The notes under the pieces were generated by a model, which saw only the letters and a program-made list of their open reading frames with translations, searched no databases and was not told the origin of the DNA. A stretch of DNA of 64,000 nt, taken from assembly GCF_000317305.3 (NCBI RefSeq), contig NC_023036.2:2356001-2420000 (forward strand), written 5' to 3'. Position 1 is the stretch's first letter. Every line of letters starts with the position of its first letter. Source of the DNA: Mycolicibacterium neoaurum VKM Ac-1815D. Its GTDB lineage: Bacteria; Actinomycetota; Actinomycetes; Mycobacteriales; Mycobacteriaceae. A program made the translations under genes and the position numbers. This document shows positions 1-9,695 of this stretch, piece after piece.

Positions 1-1
1 T

Positions 2-478
2 GAGTTGCTGTATGCGACCGGGATCCGGGTCAGCGAGCTGTGCGGGCTGGACGTCGACGATATCGACACCGCGCGCCGGTTGTTGCGGGTCCTGGGCAAG
101 GGCAACAAGGAGCGCACCGTGCCCTACGGCGAACCCGCCGAGGATGCGCTGACGGCCTGGCTGCAGACCGGTCGACCCGCGCTGGCCACCGCGCACTCGG
201 GTCCGGCGCTGTTGTTGGGCGCCCGCGGCGGCCGGCTGGACCAGCGGCAGGCGCGCACCGTCGTGCACCAGACCATGGCCGCCGTCGACGGGGCGCCCGA
301 CCTGGGTCCGCACGGCCTGCGGCACAGCGCGGCCACCCATCTACTCGAAGGCGGCGCAGACCTTCGTGTGGTGCAGGAACTGCTCGGCCATTCGACATTG
401 GCGACCACCCAGCTCTATACGCACGTCAGCGTGGCCAGGCTGCGCTCGGTGCACGATCAGGCGCACCCGCGGGCTTGA
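2..478 (+). CDS. xerC: Tyrosine recombinase XerC, C-terminal part (cut by window edge)
   Basis: The reading frame is open from the left window edge, so only the last ~159 residues of a roughly 300-residue protein are present. XerC and its partner XerD resolve chromosome dimers at dif near the division septum. The catalytic domain is recognisable: [12 protein letters not shown] holds the first active-site Arg, [11 protein letters not shown] holds the His-x-x-Arg pair, and [15 protein letters not shown] holds the last His/Trp-region motif and the Tyr nucleophile. It converges with the M23 gene, with an inverted repeat between the two stops. XerC rather than XerD is inferred from the position next to rpsB-tsf, as in other mycobacteria. 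Confidence 0.9.
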   Translation, partial: ELLYATGIRVSELCGLDVDDIDTARRLLRVLGKGNKERTVPYGEPAEDALTAWLQTGRPALATAHSGPALLLGARGGRLDQRQARTVVHQTMAAVDGAPDLGPHGLRHSAATHLLEGGADLRVVQELLGHSTLATTQLYTHVSVARLRSVHDQAHPRA

Positions 479-481
479 ACA

Positions 482-532
482 CGATTTCGGCGCGCTCGCG
501 CTCGGTGAGCGAGCGTCAGCGCGCCGAAATCG
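482..532. terminator. Bidirectional terminator between convergent xerC and M23 gene
   Basis: A perfect 15-bp inverted repeat (482-496 with 518-532) starts 3 nt after the xerC stop. The right arm lies inside the 3' end of the M23 gene, so it also codes for its last residues. No T-run follows, as is common in mycobacterial terminators. Confidence 0.65.
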
Positions 533-1010
533 GCTTGAGCACGATCGGCGTCCCGGCCAGCAGGCCCAGCGGATCGATGTAATCCGCCCGTGCGGCCGGA
601 CCCCACATGGCCCCCCAGTGCAGGCAGGCCGACACCGGGCAGCCGGGATGACCGGCGCGCAGCGTGCCCAATGCGGTCCCGGCCGACACGTGCTGCCCGG
701 GGCGCACCGCGGCCTCGACGGGTTCGTAGCTGGTCCGCAATCCGCCGGGATGCTGCACCGATACCAACGGCCGGCCGGCCAGCACCGCGGCGAACACGAC
801 CACACCCTCGCCCGCCGCGTACACGGTCTGCCCGTCGGCACCGCCCAGGTCGACCCCCCGATGACCGGGCCGCCAATTCGGCTGCGGGGCGTCGAAACCC
901 CGGGTGACGGCGGGGGCGGGCCGCAACGGCCAGGACAGCCGCGCCGCCTCGGCCGACACCGGTGCCGCGACGGCCAGCGCCGCGGCGACGATGGTCACCG
1001 CCCATCTCAT
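516..1010 (-). CDS. Secreted M23-family peptidase-like protein
   Basis: 164 residues with a signal peptide (about 1-22, hydrophobic run then AEA-A), so exported to the cell wall. The rest is one LytM/M23 domain. The zinc-ligand motif HRGVDL is present (H50, D54) and the loop GDG/GEGVVVFA is typical. The second motif, normally His-x-His, reads Cys129-Leu-His131, so the zinc-binding second His is kept and the first (catalytic-base) His is Cys. From memory, the Rv2891 group next to rpsB shares this, which suggests a scaffold or activator role rather than a classical endopeptidase; this is inference. Transcribed away from rpsB. Confidence 0.8.
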   Translation of the reverse strand: MRWAVTIVAAALAVAAPVSAEAARLSWPLRPAPAVTRGFDAPQPNWRPGHRGVDLGGADGQTVYAAGEGVVVFAAVLAGRPLVSVQHPGGLRTSYEPVEAAVRPGQHVSAGTALGTLRAGHPGCPVSACLHWGAMWGPAARADYIDPLGLLAGTPIVLKPISAR

Positions 1011-1308
1011 CTGCCCAGTTCAGCGCGCTATCGTCGGAATCGGAACCCCACACCGGCCGACTGTGGATGAACGGGCGTTTGTGGAAAACGCGCGTGGTAA
1101 AAGCACAGGTTCGCACGGTGTAAACTTCTTCCCGCAGCTCACATCCGTGGGCTGACTTCGCGCGTCTGCACCGCAACCCGCACAAACAGGTTGCTCAGCA
1201 TGCCGGGCGGTCCCGACCGGGAAACCGGACGGGTCCGGCAGCGGCAGGCGCCAGGGCCGGGCATCAACCGATGTCGGGCGTCAACCGAACACCTAGTGAG
1301 GCACAACC
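1011..1308 (+). promoter_or_regulatory. Divergent promoter region and rpsB 5' leader with GNRA-capped hairpin
   Basis: This 298-nt gap has no gene. It must hold the divergent M23 and rpsB promoters; no convincing -35/-10 pair was found. At 1208-1237 the leader can fold into a symmetrical hairpin: CGG, T-T mismatch, CCCG, A-A mismatch, CCGG, then a GAAA tetraloop and the matching 3' arm. It lies about 70 nt before the rpsB ATG and is a candidate ribosomal-protein autoregulatory element. Two DnaA-box-like 9-mers (1062-1070, 1080-1088) also occur, each one base off consensus. Confidence 0.4.
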
Positions 1309-2133
1309 ATGGCCGTCGTGACCATGAAGCAGCTGCTCGACAGCGGCACCCATTTCGGACACCAGACCCGGCGCTGGAACCCCAAGATGAAGCGGTTCAT
1401 CTTCACCGACCGCAACGGCATCTACATCATCGACCTGCAGCAGACGCTGACCTACATCGACTCGGCTTACGAGTTCGTCAAGGAAACCGTCGCCCACGGC
1501 GGCAGCATCATGTTCGTCGGCACCAAGAAGCAGGCGCAGGAATCGATCGCCGAAGAGGCGACCCGCGTGGGGATGCCCTACGTGAACCAGCGCTGGCTCG
1601 GCGGCATGCTCACCAACTTCCAGACCGTGCACAAGCGCCTTCAGCGGATGAAGGAGCTGGAGGCCATGGAGCAGACCGGTGGCTTCGAGGGTCGCACCAA
1701 GAAGGAAATCCTCATGCTCACGCGTGAGAAGAACAAGCTGGAGCGCTCGCTCGGCGGTATCCGCGACATGGCCAAGGTTCCCTCGGCCGTCTGGGTCGTC
1801 GACACCAATAAGGAGCACCTGGCCGTTGCCGAGGCTCGCAAGCTGAACATCCCGGTCATCGCGATCCTGGACACCAACTGCGATCCCGACGTGGTCGACT
1901 ACCCGATCCCGGGTAACGACGACGCCATCCGGTCGGCCGCACTGCTCACCAAGGTGATCGCCTCCGCGGTCGCCGAGGGTCTGCAGGCCCGCTCGGGTGC
2001 CGGTAAGGCCGAGGCAGGCCAGGACGCCGCCGCCGAGCCGCTCGCCGAGTGGGAGCAGGAGCTGCTGGCCGGTGCCACCACCGGTGCCGCAGAGGGCGCT
2101 CCCGCCGCCGAGACCACCACTGACGCTTCCTAA
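1309..2133 (+). CDS. rpsB: 30S ribosomal protein S2
   Basis: 274 residues, beginning [20 protein letters not shown], the conserved S2 N-terminus. The internal signatures [18 protein letters not shown] and the C-terminal PGNDDAIRS are all present. S2 joins the 30S subunit late and bridges head and body. The C-terminus is an Ala/Glu-rich actinobacterial extension (about residues 225-274). tsf follows 21 nt downstream with its own strong AGGAGAAGG ribosome-binding site, so the two are co-transcribed. Confidence 0.98.
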   Translation: MAVVTMKQLLDSGTHFGHQTRRWNPKMKRFIFTDRNGIYIIDLQQTLTYIDSAYEFVKETVAHGGSIMFVGTKKQAQESIAEEATRVGMPYVNQRWLGGMLTNFQTVHKRLQRMKELEAMEQTGGFEGRTKKEILMLTREKNKLERSLGGIRDMAKVPSAVWVVDTNKEHLAVAEARKLNIPVIAILDTNCDPDVVDYPIPGNDDAIRSAALLTKVIASAVAEGLQARSGAGKAEAGQDAAAEPLAEWEQELLAGATTGAAEGAPAAETTTDAS

Positions 2134-2154
2134 ATCTTTTCAGGAGAAGGCTTT

Positions 2155-2982
2155 ATGGCTAACTACACCGCTGCCGATGTCAAGCGCCTGCGGGAGCTGA
2201 CCGGCGCCGGAATGATGGACTGTAAGAACGCGCTGGCCGAATCGGACGGCGATTTCGACAAGGCCGTCGAGCTGCTGCGCATCAAGGGCGCCAAGGATGT
2301 CGGCAAGCGCGCCGAGCGTGCGACCGCCGAAGGTCTGGTGGCCGCCAAGGACGGCGTGCTGATCGAGCTCAACTCGGAGACCGACTTCGTCGCCAAGAAC
2401 GCCGAGTTCCAGGGTCTGGCCGACACGATCGTGGCCGCCGCACTGGAGGCGAAGGCCGGCGATGTCGAGGCGCTCAATGCCGCCAAGGTGGGCGACTCGA
2501 CGGTCGAGCAGGCCGTTGCCGACCTGTCGGCCAAGATCGGCGAGAAGCTGGTCCTGCGCCGCGCCGCGTACTTCGACGGTCAGGTGGAGACCTACCTGCA
2601 CAAGCGCGCCGCGGATCTGCCGCCGGCCGTGGGTGTGCTGGTGGAGTACCAAGCCGGCGATGCCGAAAAGGGTAAAGCCGCGGCGCACACCGTGGCCCTG
2701 CAGATCGCGGCGCTGAAGGCCAAGTACCTCACCCGTGAGGACGTGCCGGAGGACATCGTCGCCAACGAGCGTCGTATCGCCGAGGAGACCGCCAAGGCCG
2801 AGGGCAAGCCCGAGCAGGCGCTGCCCAAGATCGTTGAGGGTCGCGTGACCGGCTTCTACAAGGACGTCGTGCTGTTGGATCAGCCGTCGGTGTCCGACAA
2901 CAAGAAGACCGTCAAGGCGCTCCTCGACGAGGCAGGCGTGACCGTGACCCGGTTCGTCCGCTTCGAGGTCGGCCAGAACTAA
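2155..2982 (+). CDS. tsf: Elongation factor Ts
   Basis: 275 residues. EF-Ts recycles EF-Tu-GDP to the GTP form in the cytosol. The N-terminal UBA-like helices carry [19 protein letters not shown], followed by the TDFVAKN motif that contacts the EF-Tu nucleotide site (about residues 79-85). The length is normal for actinobacteria. Second and last gene of the rpsB operon; a strong hairpin follows 16 nt after the stop. Confidence 0.98.
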   Translation: MANYTAADVKRLRELTGAGMMDCKNALAESDGDFDKAVELLRIKGAKDVGKRAERATAEGLVAAKDGVLIELNSETDFVAKNAEFQGLADTIVAAALEAKAGDVEALNAAKVGDSTVEQAVADLSAKIGEKLVLRRAAYFDGQVETYLHKRAADLPPAVGVLVEYQAGDAEKGKAAAHTVALQIAALKAKYLTREDVPEDIVANERRIAEETAKAEGKPEQALPKIVEGRVTGFYKDVVLLDQPSVSDNKKTVKALLDEAGVTVTRFVRFEVGQN

Positions 2983-2998
2983 CACGTTTCGTCTCGCC

Positions 2999-3032
2999 AG
3001 AACCCCGCGTCACCTCGGTGGCGCGGGGTTCT
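2999..3032 (+). terminator. Intrinsic terminator of rpsB-tsf
   Basis: A 16-nt inverted repeat (2999-3014 with 3017-3032), complementary throughout except one G-U wobble, with a GC-rich core and a short T-containing tail. It begins 16 nt after the tsf stop. Confidence 0.8.
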
Positions 3033-3077
3033 CTGCTTTGGCACAGCGCCGTGGTACGGACTGGTACCGTCGGTCGA

Positions 3078-4472
3078 ATGGCCCGCATTCACGCTTTCGG
3101 CGATGACGCTCTCGGTGACCACGACGCGGTCGGATTGGCGGACGCGTTGCGCGCCGGTGCGGTATCGCGCGCCGAGGTCATCGAGGCAGCCATCGCCCGC
3201 GCCGAAACGGTCGACCCGGCGCTGAACGGATTGGCCTACCGCGCCTATGACCGGGCGCGCGCATCCGCCGCACGGGGCGGCTTCTTCGCCGGAGTGCCCA
3301 CCTTCGTCAAGGACAACGCCGACGTGGCCGGTATGCCCACGATGGATGGCACCGACGCCTGGACGCCGCGGCCCGCACCCGCCGACGGTGATTTCGCGCG
3401 CGCCTATCTGGGTACCGGACTGGTCGCACTGGGCAAGACGCAGCTCTCGGAGTTCGGGTTCAGCGCCTCGGCCGAGCATCCGCGCCTCGGTGCGGTGCGC
3501 AACCCGTGGGACACCGACCACACCGCGGGCGCGTCGTCATCGGGATCCGGTGCGTTCGTCGCCGCCGGCGTGGTCCCGATCGCCCATGCCAACGACGGTG
3601 GCGGTTCGATCCGGATCCCGGCCGCGTGCAACGGACTGGTCGGCCTGAAGCCGACAAGGGGTCGACTGCCGCTGGACCGGCAGATGCGCCAGATGCCGCT
3701 GCGCATCGTCGCCAACGGTGTGGTGACGCGGTCGGTCCGCGACACGGCCGCGTTCTACCGGGAGATGGAGTTGCTTTACCGCAATCCCAAACTGCCTGCC
3801 ATCGGTGACGTGACCGGACCGGGGCGGCGTCGCCTGCGCATCGCGGTCACCACCGAATCGATTGCGCGCGAGGCCGGCCCGCAGGTGCGTGAGGCGACGA
3901 TGAAGACTGCGGCGCTGTTGGAGGGTCTCGGCCACCAGGTCACCGAGATCGCCAATCCGATCCCGTCATCGTTCATCAACGACTTCCTGCAGTACTGGTC
4001 GTTGCTTGCCTTCGCGCTCGTGCGTGGCGGTAAGCGCACCTTCGGGCCCAGCTTCGACCCGGACCGGCTGGACAACCTGACGCGGGGGCTGGAGCGGGTG
4101 GCCGCCCGCAATCTGCACCGCATGCCGCTGGTCATCGCCCGACTGTCGCGGATCCGCCGGATCACCGCGCAACTGGGGCATCGATACGATGTCCTTCTGA
4201 TGCCGACGCTGGCCGATGTCACGCCGCGGATCGGGCACCTCGATCCCACCGCGGACTATCGGCAGATCATCGACCGGTTGATCGACTGGGTGGCCTTCAC
4301 ACCGCTACAGAACATCACCGGTGACCCGGCGATCTCCTTGCCGCTGGGCACATCTGATGACGGTTTGCCGCTCGGTGCGATGTTCTCCGCAACTCAGGGC
4401 AACGATCGCGTCCTGTTGGAGCTGGCTTTCGAGCTGGAGCAGGCCAGCCCGTTCCCGCGTATCCAGGACTGA
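3078..4472 (+). CDS. amiC: Amidase signature family enzyme (AmiC-like)
   Basis: 464 residues. The family hydrolyses carboxamides through a Ser-cisSer-Lys triad. All three can be placed: Lys78 in FVKDNADV, cis-Ser153 in GASSSGSG and nucleophile Ser177 in GGSIRIPA, with the spacing known from fatty-acid amide hydrolase (75 and 24 residues). The ATG at 3078 is chosen because an in-frame start at 3018 would lie inside the tsf terminator. Position after tsf matches Rv2888c (amiC) in M. tuberculosis. The physiological substrate is unknown. No signal peptide, so probably cytosolic. It converges with the marR gene. Confidence 0.88.
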   Translation: MARIHAFGDDALGDHDAVGLADALRAGAVSRAEVIEAAIARAETVDPALNGLAYRAYDRARASAARGGFFAGVPTFVKDNADVAGMPTMDGTDAWTPRPAPADGDFARAYLGTGLVALGKTQLSEFGFSASAEHPRLGAVRNPWDTDHTAGASSSGSGAFVAAGVVPIAHANDGGGSIRIPAACNGLVGLKPTRGRLPLDRQMRQMPLRIVANGVVTRSVRDTAAFYREMELLYRNPKLPAIGDVTGPGRRRLRIAVTTESIAREAGPQVREATMKTAALLEGLGHQVTEIANPIPSSFINDFLQYWSLLAFALVRGGKRTFGPSFDPDRLDNLTRGLERVAARNLHRMPLVIARLSRIRRITAQLGHRYDVLLMPTLADVTPRIGHLDPTADYRQIIDRLIDWVAFTPLQNITGDPAISLPLGTSDDGLPLGAMFSATQGNDRVLLELAFELEQASPFPRIQD

Positions 4473-4483
4473 CGTTTGCGAAC

Positions 4484-4914
4484 CTAGTTGTGCTCCGCGC
4501 CGACCGCGGCCAGGATCCGTTTCAGCGCGCTGCGGTCGGTATCGCTCAGCCGCCCGAGCACGCGGTGCTCGGCCGCGCGGATGCCCTCATCGGTGCGGGT
4601 GAGCAGCATCCGGCCCTCGCGGGTCAGCTCGGCCGGTCGGGCGCGCCCGGAGGGCACGCTGGCCGGCCGCGTCACCAGACCTCTTTCCTGCAGGGCGCGC
4701 AGCACCATGTTCGTCGCCTGCGGCGAGACCGAAAGGTCGCGCGCCAGATCGGCATTGGACCGGCCCGGCGACTTGGACAGGATGCGCATGCAGAGGTATT
4801 GCGGGAAGGCGAGATCCAACGGTTCGAGGACATTTGCGGTCACGTCGGCGCGCAACCGCATCGCAGCGCGGTGCAGCAGATAGCCCAATGGTTGGTCCGC
4901 CTGCGGAGAAGACA

Positions 4915-4915
<1 letters not shown>
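4484..4915 (-). CDS. MarR-family transcriptional regulator (Rv2887-like)
   Basis: 143 residues from ATG 4915; an in-frame ATG at 4924 would add three residues, and neither has a clear Shine-Dalgarno. The MarR winged helix is visible: helix-turn-helix NADLARDLSVSPQATNMVLRALQERGLV (given here only as landmarks at about residues 60-87), then the wing with RPASVPSGRARPAELT. It sits beside the amidase exactly where M. tuberculosis has Rv2887. It is divergent from a SAM methyltransferase, and the 36-bp stretch at and between the starts holds two inverted repeats. Autoregulation and repression of the neighbour are inferred. Confidence 0.88.
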
Positions 4916-5647
<732 letters not shown>

Positions 5648-5664
5648 CTGTCGAACCGGTCATG

Positions 5665-5700
5665 ACGTGCCCCTGCGACCCGAGCGTCGCAGGGGCACGT
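5665..5700 (+). terminator. Terminator after the methyltransferase gene
   Basis: A perfect 15-bp stem (5665-5679 with 5686-5700) with a 6-nt loop, beginning 18 nt after the stop codon. No T-run. Confidence 0.75.
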
Positions 5701-5752
5701 TGATGAGGCAGGATTGTCTGCGAATTCTGTGTCACGGGACCGAAGGAGTCTG

Positions 5753-6496
5753 ATGGCAGAGCCAGGCAGCGCGAGCCCCGGGGTCATCCGACCCGCCTAT
5801 ACGCGGGTCCTGCTCAAACTCGGCGGGGAGATGTTCGGCGGGGGACAGGTCGGGCTCGATCCCGATGTCGTCGCCCTGGTGGCCCGCCAGATCGCCGACG
5901 TGGTGCGCGCTGGAGCGCAGGTTGCCGTCGTCATCGGCGGTGGCAACTTCTTCCGGGGCGCACAGTTGCAGCAGCGCGGTATGGAACGCACCCGTAGCGA
6001 CTACATGGGCATGCTCGGCACCGTCATGAACAGCCTTGCGCTGCAAGATTTCCTGCAGAAGGAAGGCATCGACACCCGGGTGCAGACCGCCATCACGATG
6101 GGTCAGGTCGCCGAACCCTACATCCCGCTGCGGGCGCGCCGACATCTGGAGAAGGGCCGGGTGGTCATCTTCGGTGCAGGCATGGGCCTGCCGTACTTCT
6201 CCACCGATACCACCGCAGCGCAGCGCGCATTGGAGATCGGCGCCGAGGTGGTGCTGATGGCCAAGGCCGTCGACGGCGTCTTCACCGCGGACCCCCGCAA
6301 GGTGCCCGATGCCGAGCTGCTGACCACCATCACCCACCGCGAGGTGATCGACCGGGGCCTGCAGGTGGCCGATTCGACCGCTTTCAGCCTTTGTATGGAC
6401 AACGGCATGCCGATTCTGGTGTTCAATCTCCTCACCGATGGCAATATCGCGCGAGCGGTCGCAGGTGAGAAGATCGGAACTCTGGTCACCAGCTGA
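5753..6496 (+). CDS. pyrH: UMP kinase
   Basis: 247 residues. It phosphorylates UMP to UDP with ATP, the committed step to UTP/CTP. The amino-acid-kinase fold is clear: [15 protein letters not shown] at the N-terminus, [11 protein letters not shown] for phosphate binding and [17 protein letters not shown] for UMP and Mg binding. ATG 5753 is chosen over an in-frame ATG at 5714 because GAAGGAG sits just before it and it matches the mycobacterial N-terminus. First gene of pyrH-frr-cdsA. Confidence 0.97.
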   Translation: MAEPGSASPGVIRPAYTRVLLKLGGEMFGGGQVGLDPDVVALVARQIADVVRAGAQVAVVIGGGNFFRGAQLQQRGMERTRSDYMGMLGTVMNSLALQDFLQKEGIDTRVQTAITMGQVAEPYIPLRARRHLEKGRVVIFGAGMGLPYFSTDTTAAQRALEIGAEVVLMAKAVDGVFTADPRKVPDAELLTTITHREVIDRGLQVADSTAFSLCMDNGMPILVFNLLTDGNIARAVAGEKIGTLVTS

Positions 6497-6520
6497 GCGC
6501 GCTTCTAAGGAGATAGACAC

Positions 6521-7078
6521 GTGATCGACGAAACCCTCTTCGACGCCGAGGAGAAGATGGAGAAGGCGGTGTCGGTGGCTCGCGACGACCTGTCGTCGAT
6601 CCGCACCGGCCGTGCCAACCCGGGCATGTTCTCCCGTCTGAACATCGACTACTACGGTTCGATGACCCCGATCACCCAGCTCTCCAGCATCAACGTGCCG
6701 GAGGCGCGGCTGGTCGTGATCAAGCCGTACGAGGCCAACCAACTCAAGGCCATCGAGGACGCGATCCGTAACTCCGACCTGGGGGTCAACCCGTCCAACG
6801 ACGGCAGCGTCATCCGGATCTCGATTCCGCAGCTCACCGAGGAACGCCGTCGCGAACTGGTCAAGCAGGCCAAGAGCAAGGGCGAGGACGCCAAGGTGTC
6901 GGTGCGCAATATCCGGCGCAAGGCCATGGACGAGCTGGCCCGGATCAAGAAGGACGGCGAGGCCGGCGAGGACGAGGTCGGACGCGCCGAGAAGGACCTG
7001 GACAAGACGACCGGGCAGTACGTGACCCAGATCGACGAACTGGTCAAGCACAAAGAAGGCGAGCTGTTGGAGGTCTGA
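6521..7078 (+). CDS. frr: Ribosome recycling factor
   Basis: 185 residues, the canonical length. With EF-G it splits the post-termination ribosome. Starts at GTG 6521 behind AAGGAGATAG. Domain I motifs include [12 protein letters not shown] near the N-terminus and the C-terminal long helices with [19 protein letters not shown]. Its stop overlaps the cdsA ATG (TGATG), so cdsA is translationally coupled. Confidence 0.98.
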   Translation: MIDETLFDAEEKMEKAVSVARDDLSSIRTGRANPGMFSRLNIDYYGSMTPITQLSSINVPEARLVVIKPYEANQLKAIEDAIRNSDLGVNPSNDGSVIRISIPQLTEERRRELVKQAKSKGEDAKVSVRNIRRKAMDELARIKKDGEAGEDEVGRAEKDLDKTTGQYVTQIDELVKHKEGELLEV

Positions 7079-7947
7079 TGACCTTTCAGCAGCGCACTCC
7101 CGTGGTAGACGCCGAAAAACCGAAGAAGCCCTCGCGTGCAGGTCGTGACCTGCCCGCGGCCATCGCTGTCGGCGTCGTGCTCGGCGGCATGGCCATCGGC
7201 ACGTTGTTGTTCGCGCCGCTGTGGTGGCTGCCGCTGCTGGCCGTCGCCATCGCCATCGCCACCCATGAGGTGATCCGACGGCTGCGCGAGCACGGCTTCG
7301 TCCTACCGACCGTGCCGTTGCTGGTCGGCGGCCAGGCGATGATCTGGCTGACGTGGCCGTTCGGCGCCGCCGGACTGCTGGGCGCCTATGCGGGCACCGT
7401 CGTGATCTGCATGTTCTGGCGGCTGTTGGGCCAAGGGCTGAACAAGCAGCCCATCAACTATCTGCGCGATATCGCGGCGTCGGTGCTGCTGGCGACGTGG
7501 GTGCCGTTGTTCGCGGCGTTCACCGCGCTGCTGATCTTCGCCGACGACGGTGGGGAACGGGTGTTCACCATCATCGCCACCGTCGTGTTCGCCGATATCG
7601 GTGGTTACGTCGCCGGTGTGCTGTTCGGTAAACACCTGATGGCCCCGGCGATCAGCCCCAAGAAGTCCTGGGAGGGGATGGGCGGCTCGCTGGTCTTCGG
7701 CACCGCCGCCGCGATCCTTTCGGTGGCATTCCTGCTGGACCGGCCGGCCTGGATCGGTGTACCGCTGGGTGTGCTGCTGGTCATCACCGGTGTCCTGGGA
7801 GACCTGGTCGAATCTCAGGTCAAACGCGACCTCGGCATCAAGGACATGGGCACGCTGCTCCCCGGGCACGGCGGCATCATGGATCGCATCGACGCGATGC
7901 TGCCCTCGGCCGTCGTCGGCTGGATCGTGCTGACGCTGCTCGCCTGA
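7078..7947 (+). CDS. cdsA: Phosphatidate cytidylyltransferase
   Basis: 289 residues. Converts phosphatidic acid plus CTP to CDP-diacylglycerol, the precursor of phosphatidylinositol, cardiolipin and PE. After a charged N-terminal ~25 residues there are about eight hydrophobic segments. The CDP-DAG synthase signature is at the C-terminal end: GDLVESQVKRDLGIKDMG, then LPGHGGIMDRIDA. Integral membrane protein, last gene of its operon. Confidence 0.95.
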   Translation: MTFQQRTPVVDAEKPKKPSRAGRDLPAAIAVGVVLGGMAIGTLLFAPLWWLPLLAVAIAIATHEVIRRLREHGFVLPTVPLLVGGQAMIWLTWPFGAAGLLGAYAGTVVICMFWRLLGQGLNKQPINYLRDIAASVLLATWVPLFAAFTALLIFADDGGERVFTIIATVVFADIGGYVAGVLFGKHLMAPAISPKKSWEGMGGSLVFGTAAAILSVAFLLDRPAWIGVPLGVLLVITGVLGDLVESQVKRDLGIKDMGTLLPGHGGIMDRIDAMLPSAVVGWIVLTLLA

Positions 7948-7951
7948 CTGT

Positions 7952-8000
7952 GATTTGTGGCGCCGCAGCCGCCATGGTCGCGGCGCAGACTCCACAAATC
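7952..8000 (+). terminator. Hairpin between cdsA and rlmN
   Basis: Outer stem GATTTGTGG/CCACAAATC (7952-7960 with 7992-8000) continues inward with CGCCGC (7961-7966) paired to GCGGCG (7980-7985), with a 6-nt bulge. It starts 5 nt after the cdsA stop, so it is a likely terminator or attenuator ahead of rlmN. Confidence 0.6.
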
Positions 8001-8046
8001 GCAGATTGGTGGCCCGGCCCCGCCGGATGAGATACTGGACCAGATC

Positions 8047-9144
8047 ATGGCCGTTTCCCTTCCGCTGGTTTTCGACGCCCCGCGACGCGCTCTGCCGCCG
8101 CGGCATCTTGCCGACCTCGACGCCGACGGCCGGATAGCCGCCGTCACCGAGCTGGGGCTGCCGAAATTCCGGGCCAAACAGCTGGCCAACCACTATTACG
8201 GCAGGCTGAGCGCCGACCCACGGGAAATGACCGATCTGCCCGCCGCGGTGCGCGAACAGGTGGCCGAAGCGCTGTTCCCCACCCTGATCCAGCCGGCCAA
8301 GCAGATCCAGTGTGATGCCGGCGAGACCCGCAAGACGCTGTGGCGCGCGGTCGATGGCACCACCTTCGAGTCGGTGTTGATGCGTTATCCCCAGCGCAAT
8401 ACCGTGTGCATCTCCTCACAGGCCGGCTGTGGGATGGCGTGCCCGTTCTGTGCGACGGGTCAGGGCGGCCTGCAGCGCAATCTGTCCACCGCCGAGATCC
8501 TGGAACAGGTGCGGGCGGCATCGGCGGCAATGCGTAATGAACATGACGGCAGGCTGTCTAACATCGTCTTCATGGGGATGGGGGAGCCGCTGGCCAATTA
8601 CAACCGGGTACTGGCCGCCGTGAAGCGCATCATCGCGCCGCCTCCGGAGGGCTTCGGCATCAGTGCGCGGTCGGTGACGGTGTCGACCGTCGGACTGGCA
8701 CCCGCTATCCGGAAACTGGCCGACGAGAAGCTCGGCGTGACGTTGGCGGTCTCGCTGCACACCCCCGACGACGAACTGCGCGACACCCTGGTCCCGGTCA
8801 ACAACCGCTGGAGTGTCGACGAGGTGCTCGACGCCGCGCGCTACTACGCCGATTCGACCGGACGCCGGGTGTCCATCGAGTACGCGCTGATCCGCGATGT
8901 GAACGATCAGCCCTGGCGCGCAGACCTTCTGGGCAAGAAGTTACACAGCAAGCTCGGCCCGCTGGTCCACGTGAACCTGATCCCGTTGAATCCCACACCA
9001 GGCAGCGAATGGGACGCGAGTCCCAAGCCGGTCGAGCGTGAATTCGTGCGACGGGTGCAGGCCAAGGGAGTGTCGTGCACCGTGCGCGATACCCGTGGCC
9101 GCGAGATCGCCGCGGCCTGCGGGCAATTGGCCGCCGAGGGCTGA
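8047..9144 (+). CDS. rlmN: Dual-specificity 23S rRNA (A2503) / tRNA (A37) C2-methyltransferase RlmN
   Basis: 365 residues. A radical-SAM enzyme that methylates C2 of adenine in 23S rRNA and some tRNAs. The 4Fe-4S cluster motif is CGMACPFC (CxxxCxxC) in the segment [25 protein letters not shown] is the GEPL SAM-binding motif, and the C-terminal SCTVRDTRG holds the Cys that resolves the methyl intermediate. ATG 8047 is chosen: upstream in-frame starts would lie in the intergenic hairpin. Confidence 0.96.
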   Translation: MAVSLPLVFDAPRRALPPRHLADLDADGRIAAVTELGLPKFRAKQLANHYYGRLSADPREMTDLPAAVREQVAEALFPTLIQPAKQIQCDAGETRKTLWRAVDGTTFESVLMRYPQRNTVCISSQAGCGMACPFCATGQGGLQRNLSTAEILEQVRAASAAMRNEHDGRLSNIVFMGMGEPLANYNRVLAAVKRIIAPPPEGFGISARSVTVSTVGLAPAIRKLADEKLGVTLAVSLHTPDDELRDTLVPVNNRWSVDEVLDAARYYADSTGRRVSIEYALIRDVNDQPWRADLLGKKLHSKLGPLVHVNLIPLNPTPGSEWDASPKPVEREFVRRVQAKGVSCTVRDTRGREIAAACGQLAAEG

Positions 9145-9145
9145 T

Positions 9146-9691
9146 CTACTTGATGCCGACGGCGTGGCGCAGCTGCGCCAGGAACTGGGCATCGTCGTCG
9201 CTGCGCACGATGTAATGCGATATCGCCACCCTGATCACCGTCGCAGCCTTCACCTCGGCGTTCGCGCCGCCGAGCAGTTTGAGCAGGCGTGCCCGCATGA
9301 TCGGGATGACATAACCCAGTTGCTTGATGACAACCTCGGGTTCGATGTCCACCACCCGCACCCCGGAGTACGACTGCTGGTACTCGACGATGAAACGCAA
9401 TGCGGCATCCAGCCTTTCGGTGCCGCGCAGACCGGCTGTGGCTGCGCCCATCCCGGTGTCGAACAGCTCGGATTCGTATCTTCCGAAGGCGCGCAACAGC
9501 TCTTCCTTCGACGCGAACCATCGGTACAACGTGGGCCGGGACACTCCGGCCTGCAACGCAACTTCCGACAGGCTCAGTTTGGTCTGACCGTTGCGGCCGA
9601 GCACCTCGGCCGTGGCGGCCAGGATCCGGCGCTGCGTCGAGGTGTCCTCGGCACCGTCGGGATGTGCGGTCAGGGGCTTGTTCACGCCCAT
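9146..9691 (-). CDS. TetR-family transcriptional regulator
   Basis: 181 residues. The N-terminal TetR DNA-binding domain (about residues 18-65) shows TQRRILAATAEVLGRNG, then the helix-turn-helix LSLSEVALQAGVSRPTLYRWFASKEEL. The C-terminal ligand domain is not recognisable. Its ATG lies 4 nt downstream of the beta-glucosidase stop on the same strand, so the two are probably one transcript and the regulator may control it. Convergent with rlmN, with stops only 1 nt apart and no obvious terminator between. Confidence 0.85.
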   Translation of the reverse strand: MGVNKPLTAHPDGAEDTSTQRRILAATAEVLGRNGQTKLSLSEVALQAGVSRPTLYRWFASKEELLRAFGRYESELFDTGMGAATAGLRGTERLDAALRFIVEYQQSYSGVRVVDIEPEVVIKQLGYVIPIMRARLLKLLGGANAEVKAATVIRVAISHYIVRSDDDAQFLAQLRHAVGIK

Positions 9692-9695
9692 GATG

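Noticed and set aside
1062..1088. Two DnaA-box-like 9-mers upstream of rpsB
   Set aside because: Both are one base off consensus and only two occur; kept only as a note in the leader entry.
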